A DNA stretch of 64,000 bases from NCBI GenBank assembly GCA_026708085.1, contig JAPOVP010000056.1:62001-126000 (forward strand). The letters run 5' to 3'. Position numbers and translations under genes: made by a program. Numbering within the stretch: the first letter of the stretch is position 1; the number at the start of each line of letters is the position of its first letter. The notes beneath the pieces were generated by a model that saw only the letters and a program-made list of their open reading frames with translations, was not told the origin of the DNA and ran no database searches. Positions 16,045 through 23,679 of this stretch are shown one piece after another. This DNA is from Caldilineaceae bacterium. GTDB taxonomy: Bacteria; Chloroflexota; Anaerolineae; Caldilineales; Caldilineaceae.

Positions 16045-18723
16045 TCAGATAACTCCGGTGTATCTCAGTCTGCGCCGCTCAAAAGCCTCTGCCCCTCCTT
16101 CAAGCCCCTGGACTTCCTTAGTTACTTGGGGTAACTCAAGCCCCCCTGATTTTTGTATGTGACAAATATCTTTGCCCACTCGACGGGCAACCCGAAAAAC
16201 CATTTCGGCGTCGCCAAGAACAGGGATATTTGGGTTGTGTGTAGCGGTGATGATCTGACGGGCAGACTTTGCTTTACGTATGCCTTCAACTATCGAATCA
16301 ATGATAAATGCATGATCAAGGTCATCCTCCGGCTGATCGATGATAAGAGGTTTTTCCTTGTTCAAGAGAGCAATAGATAGTATTGCCGAACACTTTTCGC
16401 CTACTGAGAGCGACGAAAGGTCTGTGAACGAGGTCTCCCCTTCCCTCTTGATGCGGATACAAGGCAAAGGTGGAATGTCAATCCGTTCAATTTTGAACAA
16501 ATCTTCATCAGTCAAAAACCTTAGCATCCGAAACGCGCTGTTACGAGTGATACCGGTCGCCTCCAATTTGCCAACTGACTGGTCCCGGGCAATTCTTACA
16601 AATTGCACAGGGGTTAGATTCTTACATACCAGCAGAATCTGTTCTTCGCGGGAGTGGATCCCAGACCCTTCCAGAGGACTGTCAACTGCATCGAAATAAA
16701 CTGAAGTGTCTCGACTTGAAAGGTCTATTGTCACGCTTCCACCTAACCTTGTGTTTAGTTCACTTACATATTCCACCCGGGCGCTGTTTATCTTCAGTCT
16801 CGCACTCCACAGTTTTCTGAGAAGTTGGACACGTCTGCTCTTTAGGCGGTCTATCGCCGCATCTATTCGTTCTATTTCAGGTTCTATTTCGGTCTCTAAT
16901 AGCGTTAGCTCTTGTTCCACATTTCGATGTTCATCAGCAACCTGGTCTAAGTCTGCCGTTCCGAGTTGAGAAAGGCGCTCAAGGTATATATTGTGTGCAG
17001 TTTCGAATTCTTTGCTCCACTCGATTCGGTAATCGTCTAGTTCAGATAGCACTTCCTCCACTGTCTGGCGAAACTGTTGGAGTTTTGAGGAGCTACTTTC
17101 GAGGACTCGATTCGACACTTCCCGAACTCTTTCTAGTACACTTTTCGCGGGGAAATCTTCGATGCTGAAGTCTAGATCATCGGGCAACTGTACAAATTCT
17201 GGCAAGTCTTCGAGAAGCTCCTTCACCAGATCTTGTCGTGCTTCCATCCAAGCCGCGCCACGATCCCATTTCTGGCGCTCGACAAAGATCGGATCGTCGA
17301 GAGACTCTCTAAGTTGGTCTCGATGCTCTTCAAGTTTCGGGCGGCGAGCCGCCCTGACCTGAAGTTCCTCAACGGCCTGTTGGTATTCGATAATTTGAGT
17401 TTCACCCCTAGAAAGCTCTTGCTCGGCGTCAACTATCACAGCTTCATGAGTGGCAAGATCCAGGTGCTCGTCGATAAGTCGCAATTGCTCATCGACGCGG
17501 TCCGCCAGCCGCGCCGCCTCTCCCTGACCATAAAACTCGATTCCTAATGCTTCATACGGTCGCATTTCCCTAGCTATTAGCTTCTCATTTGCAATCTGAA
17601 AGACTTGGGCTTTATGCCTAAAAGTCAGTTTCCCGTTCGTTTTTGGCCTTTCGTAGGCTCCAGACCGAGTGATGGCATAGGTTTCGCCATCAGTACCCCC
17701 AACCACAACAATGACCTCGCCAACTGATTGCAGGAAGCCCGCAATCCTGTTAGCGAACACACCAAAGCTATCATCGTCAGATCGGGGTTCCGCCTCAAAG
17801 GCGAATCGAAGAAGGTCAATTGCAGCTGACTTCCCCGCGCCCCGTCCTCCAAGAAGAACATTGAGGTTGGGCGAGAAACGGAAATTTTCGTTCGCGTATA
17901 TGCCTTGCGTGGTTGTGAATCCAACAATCCGTCCATGCGTGGAGATATGAGGTTCTGTGCGGCTTACTCTTAATTCCGGTTCGAAGGTTATTTGTCGAAG
18001 GGATGAGATTGACGGCTCTGCCATCTTGACCCACATCCCTATAGAGTCGGAAGCCGCGTCGTGTGAATCCGATCCAAATGTGAAGGGGATCGTCACGCCT
18101 AGATCATTGGTAACGTAACACATTGTCTTACTAGCCTTTTCCTCGCTTTGTCCTGAATTGATATCCAGAGCGTCCAGCGCACTAAGCCAGTCCAGCCTAG
18201 GTTCACCTCTAAGTTCTTTAACTACTCCATGCGTCGAGTTGCAGTGTGCTCCAACTAATAGCCCTTTACGATCATGGACCAGTCGGGCGATTTCCTCGAT
18301 TTGTAACCGGATAGGTTCGGCGGTCTCGCCGCGTTTTTCGACTGGCAATTGAAGGCTCGACAACAGATCTGAGATCCTTGCTGTCCCACCTCCACCAAAG
18401 ATTGCAAGCAAGTGGACTCCAGGCGTGACGTTTATCTCTACACCAGGAAGAATAATGATCTTCCTTCCTTCGTCCTTTTCGATTCGATTACGAGCTTCGA
18501 TCGCCTCATCAATGAAGGAACCGGCATTGTGATCAGTAATTGCGATCATATCGAAACCGCGTGCTACATAAGCAGAGACGAATTCGTAGGGGGTAATGCT
18601 AGGATCCCCTTTGTAGTCAGAAGACTTCGGTGAATGAACGTGTAAGTCCACTTTATAGTATGTGCAAGAGCGCCGTAGCCTAGAAAGAGACTTGGCCAAT
18701 TGTAGGATTGCACTGAGTTCCAT
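16045..18723 (-). CDS. TrlF-type PHP domain - SMC-like ATPase fusion
   Basis: This 892-residue protein joins a PHP metal-dependent phosphoesterase domain (residues ~22-255) to an SMC/RecN-like ATPase. PHP motifs seen are DLHVHS (H28, H30), ITDHN (D64, H65), GVEIN (E96), GAHCN (H160) and FGSDSH (D219, H221). The ATPase has Walker A GGRGAGKS at ~292-299, a long coiled coil (~420-640), the ABC signature LSVGEKCS, Walker B/D-loop LIIDQPEDDLDH, and ATHNPN as the H-loop. This matches the TrlF family of AAA-like ATPases. Domain logic suggests ATP-gated nucleic-acid or nucleotide hydrolysis, possibly antiphage; that is inference. The coding sequence looks intact. AGGCT-type bases precede the ATG. Confidence 0.88.
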   Translation of the reverse strand: MELSAILQLAKSLSRLRRSCTYYKVDLHVHSPKSSDYKGDPSITPYEFVSAYVARGFDMIAITDHNAGSFIDEAIEARNRIEKDEGRKIIILPGVEINVTPGVHLLAIFGGGGTARISDLLSSLQLPVEKRGETAEPIRLQIEEIARLVHDRKGLLVGAHCNSTHGVVKELRGEPRLDWLSALDALDINSGQSEEKASKTMCYVTNDLGVTIPFTFGSDSHDAASDSIGMWVKMAEPSISSLRQITFEPELRVSRTEPHISTHGRIVGFTTTQGIYANENFRFSPNLNVLLGGRGAGKSAAIDLLRFAFEAEPRSDDDSFGVFANRIAGFLQSVGEVIVVVGGTDGETYAITRSGAYERPKTNGKLTFRHKAQVFQIANEKLIAREMRPYEALGIEFYGQGEAARLADRVDEQLRLIDEHLDLATHEAVIVDAEQELSRGETQIIEYQQAVEELQVRAARRPKLEEHRDQLRESLDDPIFVERQKWDRGAAWMEARQDLVKELLEDLPEFVQLPDDLDFSIEDFPAKSVLERVREVSNRVLESSSSKLQQFRQTVEEVLSELDDYRIEWSKEFETAHNIYLERLSQLGTADLDQVADEHRNVEQELTLLETEIEPEIERIDAAIDRLKSRRVQLLRKLWSARLKINSARVEYVSELNTRLGGSVTIDLSSRDTSVYFDAVDSPLEGSGIHSREEQILLVCKNLTPVQFVRIARDQSVGKLEATGITRNSAFRMLRFLTDEDLFKIERIDIPPLPCIRIKREGETSFTDLSSLSVGEKCSAILSIALLNKEKPLIIDQPEDDLDHAFIIDSIVEGIRKAKSARQIITATHNPNIPVLGDAEMVFRVARRVGKDICHIQKSGGLELPQVTKEVQGLEGGAEAFERRRLRYTGVI

Positions 18724-18863
18724 TTAGCCTTTTCTCCCACTATTGCAATAAATCATGGCAATTGTCATGCGAAAGGTGCTGATGTTTTGGCTTTGGGACA
18801 ATGTAAACTTCGTTTCCAAGGATTAACCCAAAGGAGGCGTATTGGCTTGGTACAGCAACAAGA

Positions 18864-18888
18864 AGCCGCCGACTGACTCTCGGCGGCT
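18864..18888 (-). terminator. probable intrinsic terminator of the 58-aa gene
   Basis: A perfect 9-bp stem (AGCCGCCGA / TCGGCGGCT) with a 7-nt loop is followed on the minus strand by TTCTTGTTGC, a T-rich tail. It lies 60 bp behind the stop of the small gene at 18949-19125 and about 140 bp before the TrlF-type gene. Confidence 0.6.
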
Positions 18889-18948
18889 GCATCGACCAAA
18901 TGTATTGATTTCAGGGCTTGGAGCCAAACCGGACGTGCGCCTCCAATA

Positions 18949-19125
18949 CTACCCCGTCTTAGGCTTCATCGATCTTGTTGGCTCCTTCATCAGCGACGGG
19001 TACTTGGTCTCATTCTCAGCGCGTTTCTCCCCTTTTTTGCCTTTAGGGGGTGGGGTATAGCTCAAGACGCGGTCGGTTTTAGCATTGAGCGCGTCCATAT
19101 CTATCTTGTTTCTAAGGGATGGCAT
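18949..19125 (-). CDS. small basic protein, 58 residues, unknown function
   Basis: The ORF is below the usual size cut-off but well equipped: a strong Shine-Dalgarno (AAGGAGG) 6 nt before the ATG, a promoter-like pair upstream (19219-19246), a perfect hairpin in the leader (19162-19186) and a terminator hairpin behind. The product starts MPSLRNKIDMDALNAK, is rich in Lys and Pro in the middle (TPPPKGKKGEKR) and ends SMKPKTG. It has no hydrophobic segment. I do not recognise it. It sits upstream of the TrlF-type gene on the same strand, separated by the terminator. Confidence 0.6.
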   Translation of the reverse strand: MPSLRNKIDMDALNAKTDRVLSYTPPPKGKKGEKRAENETKYPSLMKEPTRSMKPKTG

Positions 19126-19161
19126 GTCTCCCTCCTTGGACAGGCATCAGCCAGTACAACC

Positions 19162-19186
19162 CGGACAATCCACGAGGGATTGTCCG
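19162..19186 (-). promoter_or_regulatory. perfect 10-bp hairpin/palindrome in the leader of the 58-aa gene
   Basis: CGGACAATCC and GGATTGTCCG form a perfect inverted repeat around a 5-nt loop (ACGAG). It lies 37 nt before the start codon on the minus strand, downstream of the predicted promoter. It could be an operator for a dimeric regulator or an RNA stem in the 5' leader. No T-run follows, so a terminator is unlikely. Confidence 0.5.
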
Positions 19187-19218
19187 CCAAGCGGAGTCCC
19201 GTACCAACAGCACGGTTC

Positions 19219-19246
19219 AGTATGCTTCCATTCTTACATAAGTCAA
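19219..19246 (-). promoter_or_regulatory. candidate promoter of the 58-aa gene
   Basis: On the minus strand TTGACT (complement of 19241-19246) is followed after 16 bp by CATACT (complement of 19219-19224): 5 of 6 and 4 of 6 matches to the sigma-70 boxes. It would give a leader of about 85 nt containing the hairpin at 19162-19186. Confidence 0.45.
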
Positions 19247-19401
19247 ATGAATTGTCCAATTCGGGTCGTACCGGACACCTTGGATTTGTCATGTCTATTG
19301 GACTGAGAGTTTGCATGAGTTAGCAGGCTCTGTCGATACAGCGTTGCTCAGATATGGTTGGCCCCAATCGTTAGACCACGAAATGGGAAAACAAGGTGCC
19401 T

Positions 19402-19842
19402 TCAGGTGAATGCGGCCGGCTCTGAACAGGGCACGAAGTGCTCTTCCGCCGGCGTGCGATAGTTGAGACTTTGATGCGGTCTCTCATGGTTGTAGAAGTC
19501 GAAATAGGTGACCTGCCCCCAAAAGCTGGTCCAGGTAGGCTGTCTCAGAAGTCGGGCTGAGAGCGTACGGCAATTGCGTCTGAGGGTAAGCTGGGGCTTA
19601 GGATGAGGCTTACCTAAATAGAGCTCTGCTTCCTGAGCCTCCAGTTCCCGTTGCTTGCGCTCGCCATTGCTGGCGAAGACGCTGGGCCCGTCTTCCAGCA
19701 GTTGCCGTTTCCAGACCCGTATCATGTTGGGATGAATCTCGTGTTCATTGGACAACTGGCTAATCGTCTTGCTGCCTTCAAGCGCTTCCAGCGCAATCCG
19801 AAACTTGTAGGCCGCCGAGTGTCGCCGCCGTTTCTTGACCAT
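19402..19842 (-). pseudogene. IS family A transposase remnant: OrfA N-terminus joined to OrfB C-terminus
   Basis: The first ~75 codons are a standard IS3 OrfA (VKKRRRHSAAYKFRIALEAL ... ISQLSNEHEIHPNMIRVWKR), cut after EAELY. Codons ~76-110 are read through the inserted IS1182-type end. The last ~35 codons are the OrfB tail (FYNHERPHQSLNYRTPAEEH). The frame stays open by chance across all three parts. No DDE core remains, so it cannot transpose. Confidence 0.82.
19509..19620 (-). mobile_element. solo end of the IS1182-type element inside IS family A
   Basis: The 112-bp fragment starts with TGACCTGCCCCCAAAAGC, continues into GGCTGTCTCAGAAG at 19538 and matches the transposase-start end of the IS1182-type copy (22394-22499, reversed). 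It shows that the outer TGACCTGCCCCC block and the inner GGCTGTCTCAGAAG repeat travel together. Confidence 0.75.
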
Positions 19843-19916
19843 CGTTCTGCCCCTCCACAGGCGCGGTGAATTGCTCCATTATACACCTTAGCTTGTGGTC
19901 CAGTTTTTGGGGCCAA

Positions 19917-20191
19917 GCTTACTACATCGAGCCTGGGTCGCCGTGGGAGAACGGCTACATCAAGAGTTTCAACGGGAAGTTGAGGGACGAGTTGCTGGAC
20001 AGGGAGGTCTTCTATACGTTGCTGGAGGTGCGTGTGCTGACGGAGCGTTACAGGCGGACCTACAACCAGGTCAGGCCGCACAGTTCTCTCGGCTACCGGC
20101 CGCCGGCGCCTGAGGCCCTCTGGCCTGCCGACCCTGTCCCCGTGCCTGTCGGACTAACATAACGGGTGGTACAAACATCGGGGGCAGGTCA
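19917..20191 (+). mobile_element. right-end remnant of IS family B with OrfB C-terminus
   Basis: From 19920 the sequence encodes the last ~80 residues of family B OrfB (YIEPGSPWENGYIKSFNGKL ... RPHSSLGYRPPAPEA), closely similar to the copy at 13269-14497, and ends in the terminal repeat CATCGGGGGCAGGTCA. It abuts the left end of the family A element without spacer. It is a fragment, not a gene. Confidence 0.82.
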
Positions 20192-20280
20192 ACTCCACCT
20201 CAAAAAGCAACGACTCAACACGCTCAGGACTGCCAAACCGCAATGTGATACACTCCAAAAAAATAACTCTTTTCAAACTT

Positions 20281-20685
20281 ATGTCCTTTACTTTTATCGG
20301 AACCGACCCCTTCTCCAACTGCAAAGCGTGCGGGCGCAAAGTCTCCTACGAATTGCGCAAATGCCCTTATTGCAGAGAACCCGACCCACAACTGAGAAAC
20401 GTATTGGACTGGAGAGTAAACTATACAAAAGATCTCGACCCAAGCGTTACGAGTAAATGGAAATCAACTCGCCGTCTCAGAATACGCATACTGAAAATAC
20501 TAGCCATCCTCACACTCCTCGCCATAATCTCCGCATCATTCGTCCTGGAATACCACCCCAACCTGATGACCATATACCTTGGCCTACGCGTAGACCCTTC
20601 CGAAATGTGGCTAGGCACACTGAACGGCATTATGTTCATCCTGCTGCCAATCTCCATTGTCGTCGTATTGATACCTGAAAACTAA
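20281..20685 (+). CDS. zinc-ribbon membrane protein
   Basis: From the ATG at 20281 the product has 134 residues; a longer frame from a GTG at 20245 exists without better support. A four-cysteine zinc ribbon (CKACGRKVSYELRKCPYC) sits at residues ~12-29, followed by a polar linker and two hydrophobic segments (ILAILTLLAIISASFVL and GIMFILLPISIVVVLIP). Such proteins are usually small inner-membrane proteins of unknown role. No clear Shine-Dalgarno is visible. It lies as an island between IS family B and the IS1182-type element. Confidence 0.6.
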   Translation: MSFTFIGTDPFSNCKACGRKVSYELRKCPYCREPDPQLRNVLDWRVNYTKDLDPSVTSKWKSTRRLRIRILKILAILTLLAIISASFVLEYHPNLMTIYLGLRVDPSEMWLGTLNGIMFILLPISIVVVLIPEN

Positions 20686-20739
20686 GACCCGAAAATCAGA
20701 AAGCCCGTGCAAAACGCAAAGGTGTATCCCCGTTCTAAG

Positions 20740-22499
20740 TGACCTGCCCCCCAAGAACTGGTCCAAGTAGGCTGTCTCAGAAGGACAAGTTGGATAGGCG
20801 TTGGTAAGTTTCGGCACGCCAGCTTCCGAAGACGGCTGGTTGCATAAGCTGAGCCATGCCAACTGTTGAAGAGGCAGTATTGACGCTGCCAAGCGCTACA
20901 CTCAGGGAATGGGTTGAGATGCCGGGCTGCAGGGCAGGAAGCCAACCGCGCCTGAGCGCCATATGCGCCAAAGGGTCCTCAGGTTGAACGCGGTCGCCAA
21001 CAGGACCCACTCGGCTGCTACATTGACGAGGCCGCGCAGCAAGAATCGACGCGCCCCCTGTTGCTCCTTGATGATGCCGAAGACCGGTTCGATCAACTGC
21101 TTCCTGCGTTTGGATATCTCCTGTGCCTCGCGGGTGGCCATCCAGGTGCGATGGCGGCGCAACACTGCGTCGTGAGGTCCTATCGTCAGCGCTCGTCCAT
21201 TCAACAGGTCGTTGGTGCATACCCCGAAGGCTGGACAGGCCTGGCAAGTGGCAGCGGAGGCCCGGTACACGCGCCTCGGTGTCCCGTTGGGACTGCGTAT
21301 GGCGCCGACGGGAGTCAGCGTCTGACCGTGTGGGCAGAGGTAGCTGTCGTTGCACTGGTCGTAGATGAAGCGGTCCTTGTGATAGGGGTGATGCTGGGCA
21401 CGTCGCCGCGACGACTCAGGCATCACGAGCTTTAGGTCCCTGCGGGCGCATTCGTCCAGCGCCGACCCGGAGTGATAGCCGGCGTCCGCCAACGTCACCT
21501 AGGCCCTTGCACCGGTTGTCTCCTCGGACTGCTCTAGCATCGGGACCAGCTGGGCAGAGTCATTCGGTTCATCCACCACATCGGCCGCCGTGACGAACAT
21601 CCCGTTGGCACCGACACTCGGTTCCAACGGCGACACCATGGCCTGAGCGTTGTAGCCAGTCACGATACCCTGGCTGCTCTTCATCAATCGGGCGTCTCTG
21701 TCAGTCAGGTTGATGCACTTCTGGCGGCCGCGACCCGCAAGGTCGTCCATCGCCTGCCTGACCTGCTCTTTCAGGACTTTCTTGTCGGCCAACTCTTCTG
21801 GCAGATTGACGGCAGGCTCATCTTCTCCCGCTTCGTTCTGGGCCTCAAGCTCAGATATCGTCTTGTCCAACCGACCCAGCAAGGCACGCACCTCTTCGGC
21901 GTCATAGACCCTGTCCTTGGAGGCGTTGGCGACCATCTTTGTACCATCGACCGCCTGCACGGCCAGGTCCAACAATCCCATCGTCACCGCCGTGCGCACC
22001 GTGCGCTCGAACAGCTTCCTCATATCTGAACGGTGCTTCCTATAGAACCGCCACAGTGTGTTGTGGTCGGGGCGCTGCCATCCGGTCAACCACAGGTACG
22101 GTATCTGTTCACGACAGGCCGTCTCCAGCTTGCGGCATGAACGCACGCCCGTCATGAATCCGTAAAGCCACACGCACAGGAGCGCTCTGGGATGGTAGGC
22201 AGGCGCACCCATAGGCTCCCCTACCATCTCCACACCAAGCTCGGCCCAGCCTTCCCTGTCCAGGGCATCGACGAACTCGGCCACAAACCTTGCTCGATGA
22301 TCCGGCGGCAGCAGCTCGTCAAGCGTCGGTGGCAGCATCCACATCTGCTCTCTACTCATCTCCCGAAAAGGCATGTGCGCTCCTCCTACATCTTAGGTAA
22401 GCCTCATCCTAAACCCGGCTTACCCTCAGACGCAATTGGCGTACGCTCTCAGCCCGACTTCTGAGACAGCCTCCCTGGACCAGTTTTGGGGGCAGGTCA
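20740..22499 (-). mobile_element. IS1182-type insertion sequence
   Basis: A 1702-bp inner element (20770-22471) is bounded by the perfect 14-bp inverted repeat GGCTGTCTCAGAAG. Both sides carry a further ~30 bp in inverted orientation, TGACCTGCCCCCCAAGAACT and its counterpart GTTTTGGGGGCAGGTCA, which match the left end of IS family B. Either the outer block belongs to this element or it has inserted between two family B ends. One large transposase gene with a single stop codon fills the interior. Confidence 0.82.
20902..22374 (-). pseudogene. IS1182-family transposase with one amber codon
   Basis: The N-terminal part (22374 to 21502) has the DUF772-like domain of these transposases (MPFREMSREQMWMLPPTLDE, then DHRARFVAEFVDAL, WLTGWQRPDHNTLWRFYRKH, and QAVDGTKMVANAS with a catalytic Asp). 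The C-terminal part (21498 to 20902) carries VTLADAGYHSGSALDECARR and the final KQLIEPVFGIIKEQQGARRF. Between them TAG (complement of 21499-21501) stands in frame in GARA*VTLADAGYHS, where a CAG is likely. Apart from this one codon the gene reads through, so it was inactivated recently. Confidence 0.85.
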
Positions 22500-22599
22500 T
22501 GGGAAGAAACATTAGAGCAGATCGAATTGAGAGGCGTCAATCCGACTCTCAAAAGAGTGAGGAAGCTTCTGATGGAAATCAAGAGTGAGGCCATTTAGT
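22500..22599 (+). pseudogene. C-terminal remnant of an unidentified gene cut by the IS
   Basis: Directly after the IS1182-type element a frame reads WEETLEQIELRGVNPTLKRV, RKLLMEIKSEAI and a TAG stop. The amphipathic helix and Lys/Glu composition look like real protein. No start is present. The rest of the gap up to 22829 holds only the leader of the next gene. Confidence 0.4.
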
Positions 22600-22829
22600 G
22601 GTGTCTAAAGGCCAGACTTCGTTATGCAACGGAAACCGATTTCGTCGCCCCATTCCATTGGAGACAAAGGCCCATTGACAACGCGTAAAGGTTCTGCTAA
22701 ACTCGACATTGTGAACTGCTTCACAATTAACTCGTATTGCTGTTGCTTTCGTTTCATTCAGCCGTTGTGAAGTGAACGGGGCACTTAGCTAAAGAGTTCG
22801 TTGGAACTCCGTAATAAGGAGCGAATTGC

Positions 22830-23582
22830 ATGACCAGCGTAGCCGACCCGATAGAGCAGCGTTCTTCTCCCCCTTCTCCCAAGGCCAATCCTTTGTTCGG
22901 TACTTTCAGCCGACTCAGGCGCGATCCGCTTGGATGTTTGCAGGAATTCGTAGACGAAGCTGGGCCAGCAGCAAAGTACCGATTCATCGCCGGTTTTTGG
23001 GGCTACCTATTCGTTCACCCCGACCACAACCAGTACATCCTGCAAGACAACTACAAGAATTTCACCAAACTACCCCATCCCTCCTTTCTTCTGCTATATC
23101 CTCTGGCCGGAAAAGGTCTCATCAGCAATGATGGCGAATCCTGGCTACGACAACGTCGGTTAGCCCAGCCGGCCTTCCACCGGGGACAGATTCAGGAGAT
23201 GGCCCAGATAATGACGGCGGCGGCGGAGCGACGATTCTCTCGATGGGACCAGGCCGCTCGCGCCAGGAAAATTGTCGCCTTCGACCGCGAAATGATGGAA
23301 ATGACTCTGGAAATCGCGGGCAGGACGCTGTTCAGCGTAGACCTTACCGGAGAGGCCCGCGAGGTGGGTGACACCTTCGGCAGGCTGAATGAGCTCTTTC
23401 TCAAGCTGGCGGTCTCACCGATTTCATTGTATACGATGCGTGTACCCTTCTGGCCCAGCACGCGCAGATTCACACGAGATATAGGTGAATTAGATCGGTT
23501 GATTTACTCAATGATCAGCCAGAGGCGCGCATCCGGCACGCCGGGAAACGATCTCATGGGAATGTTATTGTCCGCACCTTAG
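22830..23582 (+). pseudogene. cytochrome P450, 3'-truncated by IS family A
   Basis: The first ~245 residues match a bacterial class I P450: a proline-rich start, the C-helix WLRQRRLAQPAFHRGQ and a typical B-to-G helix region. The sequence stops before the oxygen-binding I helix, the ExxR motif and the heme-ligating Cys loop, because at 23574 it runs into an IS family A end. Without the heme ligand it cannot be an active oxygenase. AAGGAG precedes the ATG. An intact, different P450 lies at 30451. Confidence 0.82.
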
Positions 23583-23672
23583 CTTGTGGTCCAGTTTTTG
23601 GGGCGAAGCTCAGGCCCCAATGACTGGACCATTAAGTCAGGAAAACAAAGTGTATGCCAGCCGGATGCGGGC
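23574..23672. mobile_element. two abutting ends of IS family A
   Basis: The left terminal repeat (CACCTTAGCTTGTGGTCC, AGTTTTTGGGGC) ends near 23606 and after a few bases a right-end sequence begins (GGCCCCAATGACTGGACC, AAGTCAGGAAAAC). This is the footprint of two copies or of a rearrangement between copies. It truncates the P450 and reaches within 10 bp of the stop of the next gene. Confidence 0.65.
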
Positions 23673-23679
23673 GTGGTGA

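Larger units (their letters stand above)
19358..19916 (-). mobile_element. IS3-family insertion sequence (family A), internally deleted and invaded
   Basis: The element lies between TTGGCCCCAATCGTTAGACC and the inverted end TTTTTGGGGCCAA. It keeps the N-terminal part of orfA and the last ~35 codons of orfB. The middle is lost and replaced by a 112-bp end fragment of the IS1182-type element (19509-19620). It identifies the parent of the miniature elements at 11890, 15724, 27754 and 35485. Confidence 0.82.

Noticed and set aside
19151-19200. Hairpin at 19162-19186 as a terminator
   Set aside because: No T-run follows on either strand; it is better placed as a leader structure or operator of the 58-residue gene.
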